A DNA stretch of 64,000 bases from Planctomycetota bacterium (GTDB lineage Bacteria > Planctomycetota > JAJSAM01), in the NCBI GenBank assembly GCA_024274785.1, contig JAJSAM010000043.1, positions 48,941-112,940 of the forward strand. Direction: 5' to 3'. Made by a program: the position numbers and the translations under genes. Below the pieces are notes generated by a model, which ran no database searches, was not told where the DNA came from, and worked only from the letters and a program-made list of their open reading frames with translations. Positions 36,438 to 45,037 of the stretch are shown here, in pieces (position 1 is the stretch's first letter; the number at the start of each line of letters is the position of its first letter).

Positions 36438-39026
36438 ATGCTCAGATCCTGCGTACTGCTCGCCGCCCTTCTCTGTCTTCCAGCGACCGTGGGAGCCGAC
36501 GAGGAGATCCGGCTCGAGGTCGTGAAGGACAACTCCATCGTCCTGCACGAAGACGAACTTCATCTGAACGCAGGTTCCGCACGCGAGATCCGCATCAAGG
36601 GGAACCAGCACATCGTGGCGCTGACGTTCGACATCAAGCGGCTCAAGGGTCGGCGGATCAAGTCGGCGAAGCTCGTCTGCGCGAGAGGGCGCGAGATGAT
36701 CGAAGGGGTCACGATCTCAACGATCGCCGCGCCTTTCGACGAGATGAAATCGAATGCTCTCACCTCCGGCGTGCAGGATCACACGGGGTGGGCGTGGCCC
36801 GGCGCCCGGTTCCCGGCAGTGACCGGCAGCAACTCCTTCACCATCGTCTGCCAGGCGAAGAGCGTGATGGAGAAGGATCGGTACGTCTGGACGGTCGATC
36901 CGGACCTGGTGCAGGCGTGCGTCGTCGGTGCTTCCTACGGGCTGGCCATTCACGAGTGGTCCTGCGACTACTCCCGAAACCCGACCATTCACTCGCGGGA
37001 GGCGAAGCAGGAACTCCGGCCTTATCTGCAGGTCGTCGTCGGCGGAAAGGACGATCGGCCGGGGCCGGCGCGGAACCTCACACTCGAAGACCGAGGCGAT
37101 CCCGACAGTCTCCGACTCCGTCTCCGCGCTCCCGACCGAGGCTTCGCCTACTCGGTGCTGGTGAACGGCAAGCCCCTCCCCCGCTTCAACATCCCCTTCG
37201 TCCGCCCCGGTGAGGAGCAGGTCATTCCGATCCGGGACATCTCCTTGCGGCCCGGCAGCAAGGCCCGGATCGGGGTGGTGACGTTGTCCCGCGACGGAAG
37301 GGTTTCGAAGGAGGTCACCGTTCAGGGCCGCATCCCGAAGGCGGCGCCGCCCCCCACTCCGAAAGTCGCCTCTATCGGGGGTACGGGGAAGATGAGCCCA
37401 TTCCTGATCGTCCTGCCCCAGGTCGACAAGGTCGATCAATCGGGGGCGCCGGTCGGGGGCTTGCCGAAGGATCTCCTCGACGAAAACCCGGTGTGCGACG
37501 GAAGCACGATCCGCCTCTCCGGGGCGCGGGGAGAGGTGCTGGGGTTCAACATCGTGATCGCCGGCAAGGGCAGTACGACCGTTGCGTGCAGGTTGCCGGG
37601 TCTGCGCACCGAACTCGCCCGGGCCTTGGCGGTCAAGACCGGGGCGCGGTGGATTCCCGATCCGCTGGTGCCGCTTGCGGAGCTCTCCCTGCGCCCCGAC
37701 AAGCCCATCACGGTGAGCGTGGACGTCTACATTCCCTTTGACGAAAGACGCCGGCTCATTCGTGGAGAGCTCCGGCTCTCTCAGGGCCGGGCGATCCCGA
37801 TCGAGGTCCGCGTCCGCGACTTCGCCCTCCCACGCGCCGCGTCTTTCCTGATAGAGATGAACTCCTACGGCCTGCCGGACAAGGTGGCCACGTACGCCGC
37901 GTTACAGGACTTGGCGAACGACCACCGGGTCCACTTGAACATCCTGCACTACTCCCACCGCACCGCCGCCGCGGAGGCCCGGAAGTGCACGCTCGACATG
38001 CGCATGGCGAATGGCCGGCGCATGAACGAGAAACGCTACAACGCCATCGAGCCCGGCGACCGGCGCGGCTACTGGGATGACTTCGCGGCCGCGTTCGACC
38101 CTTTCCTCACCGGAGAACGCTTTGCCGGGAGCCACCGCGGCGCTCTTCCGCTCCCCGGCTTCTACCTGACGTTTCACGAGAGCTGGCCGCTCAACCTGAT
38201 GCCGTATTTCAACGGCGATCTCGACGCCTACGAAGCGTTCCGGGAGCACCCCGAGTACGCGGAAACCTTCATGGCTGTCCTGAAGGATTTCCTCGGGCGC
38301 GCCCGGAAGCAGCAATGGACGGGCGCCGGTTTCCAGGTGTACCTGAACAACAAGCACCAGCCGAACCGTCCGAAGGAGACGAGCCCCTGGACGCTCGATG
38401 AGCCGACCGCGTGGTACGACTACCGGGCACTGGCGTACTACGCGGATCTGACCAGACGGGCGCGGGAGAAGTGCCGGGAGGTGAAGCTCAGCTTCCGGAT
38501 CGACATCTCCCGGCCGCAGTTCGACCGCGGAGAGCTTTGGGGAAAGGCGGACCTGTGGGTGGTGAACGGGAAGTCGTTCGGCATCTACCCGCGCCTGCTG
38601 GCGGACCGGAGGGAGTTCTCCGGCGAGGAGATGTGGGTCTACGGGCAGAGCAGCGGGGTCGGCAAATCGAACCGGGCGCTGATGGCCTGGGCGATCTCGG
38701 CATACCGGGACGGCGCCACCGGCCTGGTGCCGTGGCAGACGATCAACCGGAACGGAAAGGCCCTCGAAGCCGCCGATCCGCTCGGCATCTTCATCTTCGA
38801 TCGATCCCGGGGCGGCGATCCCGCCATCCGCCCGACTCTCCGGCTGAAGGCGTATCGGCGGGCGCAACAGGACATCGAGTACCTGAACCTGCTCAAGAGT
38901 GGCAGCGGGTGGACCGACGGACAGATGCGTCAATTCATCGATCACTACCTTCCGCCGGGCGAGTCGTGGGCGGCGGGAGACTATCGGCGCCTGAGGGAGG
39001 CCGCGGCGTTGCTGATCGAACGATAG
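36438..39026 (+). CDS. secreted glycoside hydrolase-like protein (DUF4091-type C-terminus)
   Basis: 862 residues with a clear signal peptide (hydrophobic residues 4-20, ending TVGADE). The first 400 residues are beta-rich modules. From about residue 450 an alpha/beta barrel-like domain begins (LIEMNSYGLPD). It ends with GEEMWVYGQSSG, RDGATGLVPWQTINR and IRPTLRLKAYRRAQQDIEYL, hallmarks of DUF4091 proteins, which resemble glycoside hydrolases. Catalytic residues are not established for this family. It converges with the large secreted protein at 39031, leaving only four bases between them. Polysaccharide breakdown outside the cell is likely. Confidence 0.72.
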   Translation: MLRSCVLLAALLCLPATVGADEEIRLEVVKDNSIVLHEDELHLNAGSAREIRIKGNQHIVALTFDIKRLKGRRIKSAKLVCARGREMIEGVTISTIAAPFDEMKSNALTSGVQDHTGWAWPGARFPAVTGSNSFTIVCQAKSVMEKDRYVWTVDPDLVQACVVGASYGLAIHEWSCDYSRNPTIHSREAKQELRPYLQVVVGGKDDRPGPARNLTLEDRGDPDSLRLRLRAPDRGFAYSVLVNGKPLPRFNIPFVRPGEEQVIPIRDISLRPGSKARIGVVTLSRDGRVSKEVTVQGRIPKAAPPPTPKVASIGGTGKMSPFLIVLPQVDKVDQSGAPVGGLPKDLLDENPVCDGSTIRLSGARGEVLGFNIVIAGKGSTTVACRLPGLRTELARALAVKTGARWIPDPLVPLAELSLRPDKPITVSVDVYIPFDERRRLIRGELRLSQGRAIPIEVRVRDFALPRAASFLIEMNSYGLPDKVATYAALQDLANDHRVHLNILHYSHRTAAAEARKCTLDMRMANGRRMNEKRYNAIEPGDRRGYWDDFAAAFDPFLTGERFAGSHRGALPLPGFYLTFHESWPLNLMPYFNGDLDAYEAFREHPEYAETFMAVLKDFLGRARKQQWTGAGFQVYLNNKHQPNRPKETSPWTLDEPTAWYDYRALAYYADLTRRAREKCREVKLSFRIDISRPQFDRGELWGKADLWVVNGKSFGIYPRLLADRREFSGEEMWVYGQSSGVGKSNRALMAWAISAYRDGATGLVPWQTINRNGKALEAADPLGIFIFDRSRGGDPAIRPTLRLKAYRRAQQDIEYLNLLKSGSGWTDGQMRQFIDHYLPPGESWAAGDYRRLREAAALLIER

Positions 39027-39030
39027 GACG

Positions 39031-42000
39031 TCACTTCGGATGCGCCACCTGGATCGAAACCAGACCCGGCTCCCTGCCCCACACCGTCAGGCCGATGCGA
39101 CGCTTCCGGAGCGGGGGGCAGGAGACCTCGGTGAAGATCTCGGTGCCGCCGAGGGTCACCGTCACCTTGTCGGCCATCCGGCGGATCTCGAGCGTCTTTT
39201 CAGTCCACTGCTTCGGAACATCGATGGCGGTGAGGTAGTGCAGGTAGTCATAACGCTCGAGTCGAGCGGTGATCCGGCCGCTCTTTGCGGTGAGGATCAA
39301 TGACCAGCCGGAGAGCGGCAACTCCTCGCCTTCACCATCAAAGGTGACGCAAATGCGGGGCGGGGACTCCTTCGCGAGACCGAGTCTCAGCACGAAGTCG
39401 GCGGGCGGCTTCTTCTTCGGCTTCGCGAGCCACAGCAGCGCGGCGGGAGTATCCTGTGGAAAGCCGGGCCGCACCGAAAACGGGCGCCAGCCGGGGCGGC
39501 GGCCGTCGGCAGAGCCGGTGAGGATCTTGTTCCGGATGCCGAACTTGCCGCGGACCACCTCGTAGGCCTTGCCGAGCCGGCGCCGCCTGAAAGTGTCCCG
39601 GAAGGCGAACTCCCACTTCTTTTCCGCTGGTGCGGCGAGCGCGGAGACCGGATCGAGATCCGTGGTCAGACCGTCGATCGCCAGTCCCGCCGCGTCCGTG
39701 ATCCGCAGGCACAACCCGGTGCCGCCGCGCTGGTTCGCCACCTTCAGCCGGATGCGGTTGCGACCGGGCGTGAGCTTGACCGGCCAGCGCTCCCAATCGG
39801 GCACGAGCCTGCGCCGGCCGTGATTCCGATCAACCTGCACACCGTTCACCCAGAGGGCGATTTCATCATCCGCCCCGAGCCAGGCCAGAGCGTCGGTCTC
39901 GCGTTCCACCGTCACGTGGGCGATGGCGTAGGTCACCGCGCGATCGGGATAGCCGTAGCGAAGCTGCACCACCCCGCGGGCATCCATCCGCGCGAAGTGC
40001 TCCGCCTTCACTTCCGGCTGGACCCAGCGGGCGACGCCTCGGGAGGTTACGAGCTCTTCCGCGAAGTCGATCCTGAAGTCCGGCGGGAAGATCTCGGCGA
40101 GCCCCGGTCCGGCCGATGGATAGAAGGGACCAACGACGTGCATCCGATCGATCACGCCGAGCTTGCGGCGCAGCGCCACCGCCCGCGCAGAGTTGCCCTG
40201 ACCGGCGGCGCCCAGGCCGGTGAGAGCGGCGTACCGTGCCCTTGCCGCCACGAACGCGGGCTCGGTTCGATCCGCGAATTCGGCCAATCCGCGCACATCC
40301 CGCCGCCGCGCCAGGTTCACGAGCTTCATCCACCTGGAATCCGCGAGTTCGCGCATCTCGCGGCCGGTGTCCCGCGACACCGGGAACCGGAACTCCTCGA
40401 GGGTGTCCCAGACCTCGTCGCCGATCGCACTGGCGAGCGCGAAGCCGAGGTGCGCCATGATCCGGTTGGTCCGCTCGTCTTTGGTTGAATCCCGTCGGTA
40501 ATTTCGGAGGGCCTTTCCGAGCCGGGGCCAGTCCGGATGACCATTGGCGAGCATAGCGTGACGCAGGAGGATCTCGGTGAGCATGCCCTCGCTCGGTGCG
40601 TAGGCGGGAATCAACCAGTACGCGTTCTCCCGGTCGAGGTGGTGGCGCCGGAGGGCCGCACGGCCGCTCTTCGACATCTGCTCAAACCGCCCCCGCGGAC
40701 CGGCAAACATGTCCCGGACGAAGATCGAGCCCACATTGGCGATGCCCTCGGTCAGCCCCCGCTTGTACCTGTGCACCGGCCGGGTGTCGTCCACACAGTG
40801 GGTCAGTTCGTGATAGTAAAGCCCGGTGTCCACGCGGGTTTTCCGGTCCGCCGGATCCGCATCGCCGACGGTGATATTCCTGCCGCCGCCGGTGGCCGGG
40901 CCGCTGTAGGTCTCCTTGAAGTAGACGAAGATGCGCTCGCCGCCCCTGACCGGAGACCGCCCGAAGAGATCGGTGAGCAATAGAAACGCCACGTCGAGCT
41001 TGTAGGTGGAAGTCCGGGGGATGGCCTTCACCATCTGCTCCGGCCCGAGGTAGATGAACCGGCTGGTCGCGACGATTCCGGTGCGATGAAAGGCCGGATG
41101 GTCGGAATTGGCCGCGAGGCGCTGCTCTTCCGCCGGGGTGAGATCGTAGAGAATCCGGCGCTCCAGCTCTTCGATGAAATCGCCGATCTGATTCTTCAAC
41201 TTGTCCGGCGCCTTGATGTCGAGTTGGGCCTCGAACGCCAGGCGCCGCGCCAGCGTCAGCTTCCCCTTCTTCAACTGCTCCCTTGCCGCCGCGAAAAGCT
41301 TCTTCGTGTTGCCGCCGGTCTTTTCGACAATCCTGCCGGCCTCGGCGAGTTGCTCCTTCGGCAGGTCCCGGAGCAGCCGGTACTTGATGTCGACGATGTC
41401 CTTCTTCGCCCGCTCCTCCCCGGTGGGCTCGCCGACGACGCGCGTGTTCCGCCCTTCCTCCACCACGCCGCCGATCTGCTCCAACACCTTCAGGGCGACG
41501 CGCAGATCCCTCTTCTTCAAGAGGTCGCTCGCCCGGTCACGGAGCCAGCGGAGCTTCTCACCGGAGACGAGCTTGCGAGTGATGACCTCTTCCGGACCGG
41601 AAACCGGCGCGCCGGGCGGTGGCTCGAGCGCGAGCAGTTCGGCGGTGACCTGAAGCTTGCCGTCGAGGTCTTCCGCGCGGGTCAGGGCTTCGGCGAGGAG
41701 ATCGAACGCTTCGGCCGTTTCCCCCCGCTCCGCCCGTTCTCTCGCGGCCCCCCGGAGATCTTCCGATGTCGCTTCCGCCGCGGCGGCTTCCACGCGGCCG
41801 AGCAGGTACCGTCGATCGATGAACGGCGCGTCGCCCTCGAGCTTGAGCCGCCCCTTGAACGGATTCTCGAGGGTGGGATCGACGAGCGCCACGAGCACCA
41901 GCACTGTCGGCCGCCCCCCACCGCGCTCGCGGTCCACGACGCCGGTAACGGTGTAGTGAATCGTCTCCCCGACCGGCCACTTGTCGGTGGAGACCGGAGG

Positions 42001-42246
42001 AACGTGATCCAGTTTCACCAGGGGCCGGCCGGAAGCGGCATCCGCGATGTGGAGCAGCACCCGGTAGCGCTCGGTGAGGGCCTTGGTGGCGGTGAACCCC
42101 AGACGAATGCTCACCCGCCCCGTCTCGCCATAGAGACCGGCTTCGATCTCGGCACCGGCCTTGACTCCTATTTCTTCGGAGGCGAAGGCGGGGCCGGCGA
42201 GAACCAACAGAATCGGCAGAGACAGCACTACGGGCAGACGCAGCAT
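39031..42246 (-). CDS. large secreted HExxH metallopeptidase-like protein with C-terminal beta modules
   Basis: 1071 residues with a signal peptide (LSLPILLVLAGPAFA). The N-terminal third is a beta domain then Glu/Lys/Arg-rich helices. YYHELTHCVDD near residue 475 is an HExxH zinc motif, followed by RGLTEGIANVGS, whose Glu can be the third ligand. The C-terminal 350 residues look like two beta-sandwich carbohydrate-binding or PA14-like modules (ALWVNGVQVDRNHG; RIRLKVANQRGG). ATG 42246 is chosen because GGGAG precedes it; an ATG four codons earlier is weaker. It is probably a cell-surface protease. Confidence 0.72.
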   Translation of the reverse strand: MLRLPVVLSLPILLVLAGPAFASEEIGVKAGAEIEAGLYGETGRVSIRLGFTATKALTERYRVLLHIADAASGRPLVKLDHVPPVSTDKWPVGETIHYTVTGVVDRERGGGRPTVLVLVALVDPTLENPFKGRLKLEGDAPFIDRRYLLGRVEAAAAEATSEDLRGAARERAERGETAEAFDLLAEALTRAEDLDGKLQVTAELLALEPPPGAPVSGPEEVITRKLVSGEKLRWLRDRASDLLKKRDLRVALKVLEQIGGVVEEGRNTRVVGEPTGEERAKKDIVDIKYRLLRDLPKEQLAEAGRIVEKTGGNTKKLFAAAREQLKKGKLTLARRLAFEAQLDIKAPDKLKNQIGDFIEELERRILYDLTPAEEQRLAANSDHPAFHRTGIVATSRFIYLGPEQMVKAIPRTSTYKLDVAFLLLTDLFGRSPVRGGERIFVYFKETYSGPATGGGRNITVGDADPADRKTRVDTGLYYHELTHCVDDTRPVHRYKRGLTEGIANVGSIFVRDMFAGPRGRFEQMSKSGRAALRRHHLDRENAYWLIPAYAPSEGMLTEILLRHAMLANGHPDWPRLGKALRNYRRDSTKDERTNRIMAHLGFALASAIGDEVWDTLEEFRFPVSRDTGREMRELADSRWMKLVNLARRRDVRGLAEFADRTEPAFVAARARYAALTGLGAAGQGNSARAVALRRKLGVIDRMHVVGPFYPSAGPGLAEIFPPDFRIDFAEELVTSRGVARWVQPEVKAEHFARMDARGVVQLRYGYPDRAVTYAIAHVTVERETDALAWLGADDEIALWVNGVQVDRNHGRRRLVPDWERWPVKLTPGRNRIRLKVANQRGGTGLCLRITDAAGLAIDGLTTDLDPVSALAAPAEKKWEFAFRDTFRRRRLGKAYEVVRGKFGIRNKILTGSADGRRPGWRPFSVRPGFPQDTPAALLWLAKPKKKPPADFVLRLGLAKESPPRICVTFDGEGEELPLSGWSLILTAKSGRITARLERYDYLHYLTAIDVPKQWTEKTLEIRRMADKVTVTLGGTEIFTEVSCPPLRKRRIGLTVWGREPGLVSIQVAHPK

Positions 42247-42354
42247 GGACACTCCCATGACGTAGAAGGCTCTACCCTACCGTCGGCGAGCCCGTGATCA
42301 CGCTTTACTGCCTTTCATCTAAGGAGGCAGGAACGTTCCGATCTCTGGATGAGT

Positions 42355-42424
42355 TCCGCCTGAATCAGAACGGCGCCCCGGAAAGGAGGGCGTCGTCCCG
42401 ACCCCGAAAGCACACGGAGGCGGA
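42355..42424. repeat. 62-bp hairpin repeat, copy 1, with 7-bp terminal inverted repeats
   Basis: The block 42356-42417 recurs at 44632-44692 with about five differences. It contains a stem ACGGCGCCC / GGGCGTCGT around GGAAAGGA. In this copy the outer ends TCCGCCT (42355-42361) and AGGCGGA (42418-42424) are inverted repeats, like a very small MITE. No coding content. Confidence 0.6.
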
Positions 42425-42428
42425 CCCC

Positions 42429-42481
42429 TTCAACACCAGATGTGGTTCTGTCCCGGAGCAATTTCGACAGTAGGTGTTGAA
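42429..42481. other. stem-loop upstream of the vWA pseudogene
   Basis: TTCAACACC (42429-42437) pairs with GGTGTTGAA (42473-42481), and inside it CTGTC pairs with GACAG. It lies about 60 bases before the ATG at 42543 and could be a regulatory leader or the remains of a mobile end. The rest of 42247-42542 shows no gene. Confidence 0.35.
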
Positions 42482-42542
42482 AGGTGTCCACCTTAGTATC
42501 ATCACTTTCGTTTTCGGGATTCCGCCCGCGTCAGGAGGTTTC

Positions 42543-43195
42543 ATGCAGCATGCCGTCCGCTTGAGCCACAGTCTCCTCGCCGTGGAAACGGAACACCGCA
42601 TTCACGTCATGCTCACTCTCAACGCGCCACCGACGCCTACCACGGAATACCCTCCGCTGCACCTTGCGCTCGTCATCGATCGTTCCGGGTCCATGGGGGG
42701 AGAGAAGCTCGAGACCACGAGATCACCATTCCGATCGTCGCGAATCTGGTTCCTCACGGCGAGGCCGACGATGCGCCCGACTCCGTCGTGGAAGAGGAGG
42801 TCCTCATCCTCATGGCCGCGGACGCCCGGCGCCGGGCCATGGATCTCGCCGACCGTGGACAATTCGACCAGGCCTCGGCCGTGCTCGACGACGCGGCGAC
42901 GAGACTGGATGATCGCGCGCCTGCCGCCGAGCGGGGCGAGGAACTGGCCGAGGACTCGCGGCAGCTCAAGAGGACCTCCGACCAGCTCAAATCCTTGTCC
43001 TACAACAGTTCCAGCCGGAAGCGGATGCACTACGAGCGGCACCGGACGAGCCGCAGCGTCCAGGATAAGTTCAAGCGGCTCGAGGAGATGCAGCGCGAGA
43101 TGGAGGAACGCAGCCGCCGGGTCGAGGACCAACGGAAGGCCATCGAGAGGCAGAAGCAAAAGGATCGCGAAGAGAAGGAGCGGGAAGACGAGTAG
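42543..43195 (+). pseudogene. vWA-domain protein gene with an internal deletion and frame change
   Basis: An AGGAGG site precedes ATG 42543. The first 60 or so codons give the start of a vWA protein: LALVIDRSGSMGG carries the D-x-S-x-S MIDAS metal motif. At about 42712-42717 the frame is lost, and a different frame picks up the C-terminal part of the same family, HEITIPIVANLVPHG and EEEVLILMAADARRRAMDLA. A coiled-coil tail rich in Arg/Glu/Lys runs to the stop at 43195. Intact relatives are several hundred residues long, so the centre of the vWA fold (about 200 or more residues) has been removed. The C-terminal piece could still be translated from ATG 42788. Confidence 0.7.
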
Positions 43196-43216
43196 GCTAT
43201 CATCCTCGATTGTCGA

Positions 43217-43774
43217 TCAGTCGGGGTCGGGGAGGAGTCCTGCGGCGCGAAACGACTCGTAGAGTTCGAGTTCCTGCTTCACTCTCCAACGACAGGCCCC
43301 GGACTCCGCCCAGGTCTCCCGGCGACAGCCGTCTGGCGGCGGGCGGCACACGAGATGCATACGCTCCGGGAAGAACCGGCGCATGTAGAGGCGGACGCGG
43401 AGCATGTGGTACTCGGAGCTCACGAGCAGGATGGTGTGCATCGTATCGAGGAGCTCCTCCTCGATAAGGAGATCGCGCGAATTGAGGGCGTTGGCGGCGG
43501 TGCTGGTCGATTCCCGCTCAAACAGCAGCGCCGACTCCGGCACTCCGGCTGTGCGTACCTCCCGAAGCATCGTGTCCGCTTCTTCGACGCCCTTCGCGGA
43601 AGATCCGCCTCCGCTCAGGAGCAATCGCGGGACAAACCCGCGGAGGTAGAGCCTGGCGCCGTGCCGCGCCCGGCGGGCGCAGACTTGAAGGCCCGCTGAG
43701 GAGAAGACAATGGCGAGGTCCGCGGAGACCTGATCCTCTCTGATGAACAGGTCGTCCTCTGACGTGGGACTCAT
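43217..43774 (-). CDS. YdcF/SanA/ElyC-family protein (DUF218)
   Basis: About 185 residues. DUF218 hallmarks are LAIVFSSAG near the N-terminus, LLLSGGGSSAKGVEEAD, ERESTSTAANA and ILLVSSEYHMLRVRLYMRRFF. Relatives are linked to envelope integrity and S-adenosylmethionine or nucleotide binding, with no settled reaction. No membrane anchor is present. ATG 43774 has GGGGGAG six bases upstream and is preferred to the ATG at 43792. It lies at the edge of the decaying accessory block but looks intact. Confidence 0.78.
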   Translation of the reverse strand: MSPTSEDDLFIREDQVSADLAIVFSSAGLQVCARRARHGARLYLRGFVPRLLLSGGGSSAKGVEEADTMLREVRTAGVPESALLFERESTSTAANALNSRDLLIEEELLDTMHTILLVSSEYHMLRVRLYMRRFFPERMHLVCRPPPDGCRRETWAESGACRWRVKQELELYESFRAAGLLPDPD

Positions 43775-43854
43775 GGCGATCTCCCCCGGCACCTGGTGCA
43801 GAGTACCCCGCCCGGTCTCCCGTCGCCATTCCCCTTGCGAGGGTGAAAGGTGGC

Positions 43855-43925
43855 AGGATCATCTCACCGGACTCCGGTCAGTTTGCTCCGGTACGGATCA
43901 CCGGAGTCCGGTGAGATGATCCTGG
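43855..43925. repeat. perfect 25-bp inverted repeat
   Basis: Arms 43855-43879 and 43901-43925 are exact reverse complements around a 21-base loop. Each arm also holds its own small palindrome (ACCGGA C TCCGGT). It sits between the mazF stop and the ydcF start, so it could end mazEF transcription, but it lacks a following T run. It may instead be a mobile-element footprint. Confidence 0.8.
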
Positions 43926-43998
43926 AACCAGATTTCCCCCGTCCCGCCCACGCGGGTCCTGAGGGCGGTCGCACAGAAAGCGAAGGAGCCAGGTTCCG

Positions 43999-44337
43999 TC
44001 AGAGATCGAACAACAGCAGGATGCCGTTGTCGATGAGGAACAAGCTGCTCGGGTCGAGAGTCGAAACGTACTCCTCCAACCTCCGCTTGTTGATCGACAC
44101 GATCTGTGAGATCACGATCACGGACTCCTTTGGCAGCCCACTGGTCCCCGCATCAACGAGTACGTTACCCGGCGCCTTTGCGAGAGCGAGATTGGTGGTG
44201 AGCGGCGCGACCATCACTGACCCGATGGCGCTGCGGTTGAATCGGTCGGATTGCACCACCAATGCGGGCCTGCGGAAGGCTGGTTCGCTCTCCTCACCGG
44301 TGCCGAAATCGACCCAGTAGAGTTCCCCCTTCTCCAT
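43999..44337 (-). CDS. mazF: MazF/PemK-family toxin (mRNA interferase)
   Basis: 112 residues. Family landmarks are GELYWVDFG at the N-terminus, RRPALVVQSDRFN, VMVAPLTTN and SVIVISQIVSINKRRL. This is a small beta-barrel endoribonuclease that cuts mRNA at short sequences when free of antitoxin. The catalytic Arg (in RRPALVV) and the Ser/Thr-rich strand (PLTTN) are present. ATG 44337 overlaps the antitoxin stop (TGATG); a GTG-ATG start two codons earlier is possible. The partner gene lies immediately upstream on the same strand. Confidence 0.9.
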   Translation of the reverse strand: MEKGELYWVDFGTGEESEPAFRRPALVVQSDRFNRSAIGSVMVAPLTTNLALAKAPGNVLVDAGTSGLPKESVIVISQIVSINKRRLEEYVSTLDPSSLFLIDNGILLLFDL

Positions 44338-44567
44338 CACCATTCACTCGGAGGGAGGTCCGACAGGGCTGCATTCTCGATCACCGGATCAACGGCTTCC
44401 TGCTCGCCATAGACGCCGTTCAGCGCCTTGGTGATGCCGTCCCCGGGCTCACTGATGAAGGCCTTGATGGCCATCACGTAGAACTGGGATCGACTGAGAC
44501 CGCGCTTCTTCGCGAGGTACTCGGCTTTTCTGAACACATCATCAGGGATGGAGATCGCGGTCTTCAC
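44337..44567 (-). CDS. MazE-like ribbon-helix-helix antitoxin
   Basis: 76 residues from GTG 44567. KTAISIPDDVFRKAEYLAKK is a ribbon-helix-helix DNA-binding motif, followed by SRSQFYVMAIKAFI. The acidic C-terminus (VDPVIENAALSDLPPSEW) would wrap the MazF toxin. GTG 44567 is favoured because a promoter ends just upstream of it, which makes ATG 44588 fall inside the promoter. The pair is a type II toxin-antitoxin module whose antitoxin should repress its own promoter. Confidence 0.8.
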   Translation of the reverse strand: MKTAISIPDDVFRKAEYLAKKRGLSRSQFYVMAIKAFISEPGDGITKALNGVYGEQEAVDPVIENAALSDLPPSEW

Positions 44568-44573
44568 AACCAG

Positions 44574-44601
44574 AGTATAACTGGTCATACTCACCAGTCA
44601 A
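44574..44601 (-). promoter_or_regulatory. mazEF promoter with operator palindrome
   Basis: Read on the minus strand: -35 TTGACT (44601-44596), 16-base spacer, -10 TATACT (44579-44574), both close to sigma-70 consensus. The palindrome ACTGGT / ACCAGT (44593-44598 and 44580-44585, seven-base gap) spans the spacer. Transcription should begin at or next to the GTG at 44567, so the mRNA would be leaderless. The position of the palindrome fits autorepression by the ribbon-helix-helix antitoxin. Confidence 0.65.
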
Positions 44602-44631
44602 GACGCCGGGCATACGGGTCAGAAACTTGCG

Positions 44632-44692
44632 CCGCCTGAATCAGAACGGCGGCCCGGAAGGAGGGCGCCGTCCTGACCCCGAAAGCACACGG
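44632..44692. repeat. 62-bp hairpin repeat, copy 2 (61 bp)
   Basis: Near-identical to 42356-42417. The hairpin ACGGCGGCCC / GGGCGCCGT is kept with a one-base bulge. Its right end joins directly to the decayed ATPase fragment at 44693, so the two may have moved together or the repeat marks a deletion joint. Confidence 0.6.
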
Positions 44693-44916
44693 GCGCGGAA
44701 CTCGACCTCCTGGTCTTCCACCGGGGTCGACGCCTCGGTTTTGAGGTGAGGTTCTCGGATGCACCAGGGGTCTCGCGGTCCATGCACATCTCCCGGGACG
44801 ACCTCGGTCTGAACTCGCTCTTTGTCGTCCATCCCGGCAAGGACTCCTGGCCGATGTCGGACGGAATCGAAGCCGTGGCGTTCAACGATCTTCTGGCAAA
44901 GCTCGAACAGCTCTGA
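44693..44916 (+). pseudogene. C-terminal fragment of an AAA/DUF4143 ATPase (copy of 46896-47122)
   Basis: About 74 codons match the last part of the intact ATPase with few changes (ELDLLVFHRGRRLGFEV, SRSMHI, PGKDSWPMSDGIEAVAF) and stop at TGA 44914-44916. The rest of the gene, including the Walker motifs, is absent. No start codon or ribosome-binding site is usable. This is the DUF4143 nuclease-like end, so any product would lack the ATPase. It looks like a partial duplication rather than a separate gene. Confidence 0.75.
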
Positions 44917-44945
44917 CCCCGTGACTTCCGTCGGGCTCAGACACC

Positions 44946-45037
44946 CGGCGCGGCGAGCACCGCCCGGTTCGCTTCTGGATCTTGCGCGCCGGGCGGAGCA
45001 AGGCCAAGGCGTCCTGGATGCGGCTCATCGCCTTCAG
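44946..45037 (-). pseudogene. decayed fragments of the aminotransferase-kinase fusion gene
   Basis: Bases 44953-44971 resemble 47143-47160 (3' end of the fusion gene), and 44972-45035 resemble 48243-48305 (the joint between its two halves). The intervening 1.1 kb is missing. Together with the ATPase fragment just before it, this is a deleted copy of 46896-48305. It ends at the stop codon of the 83-residue gene at 45034. Confidence 0.55.
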
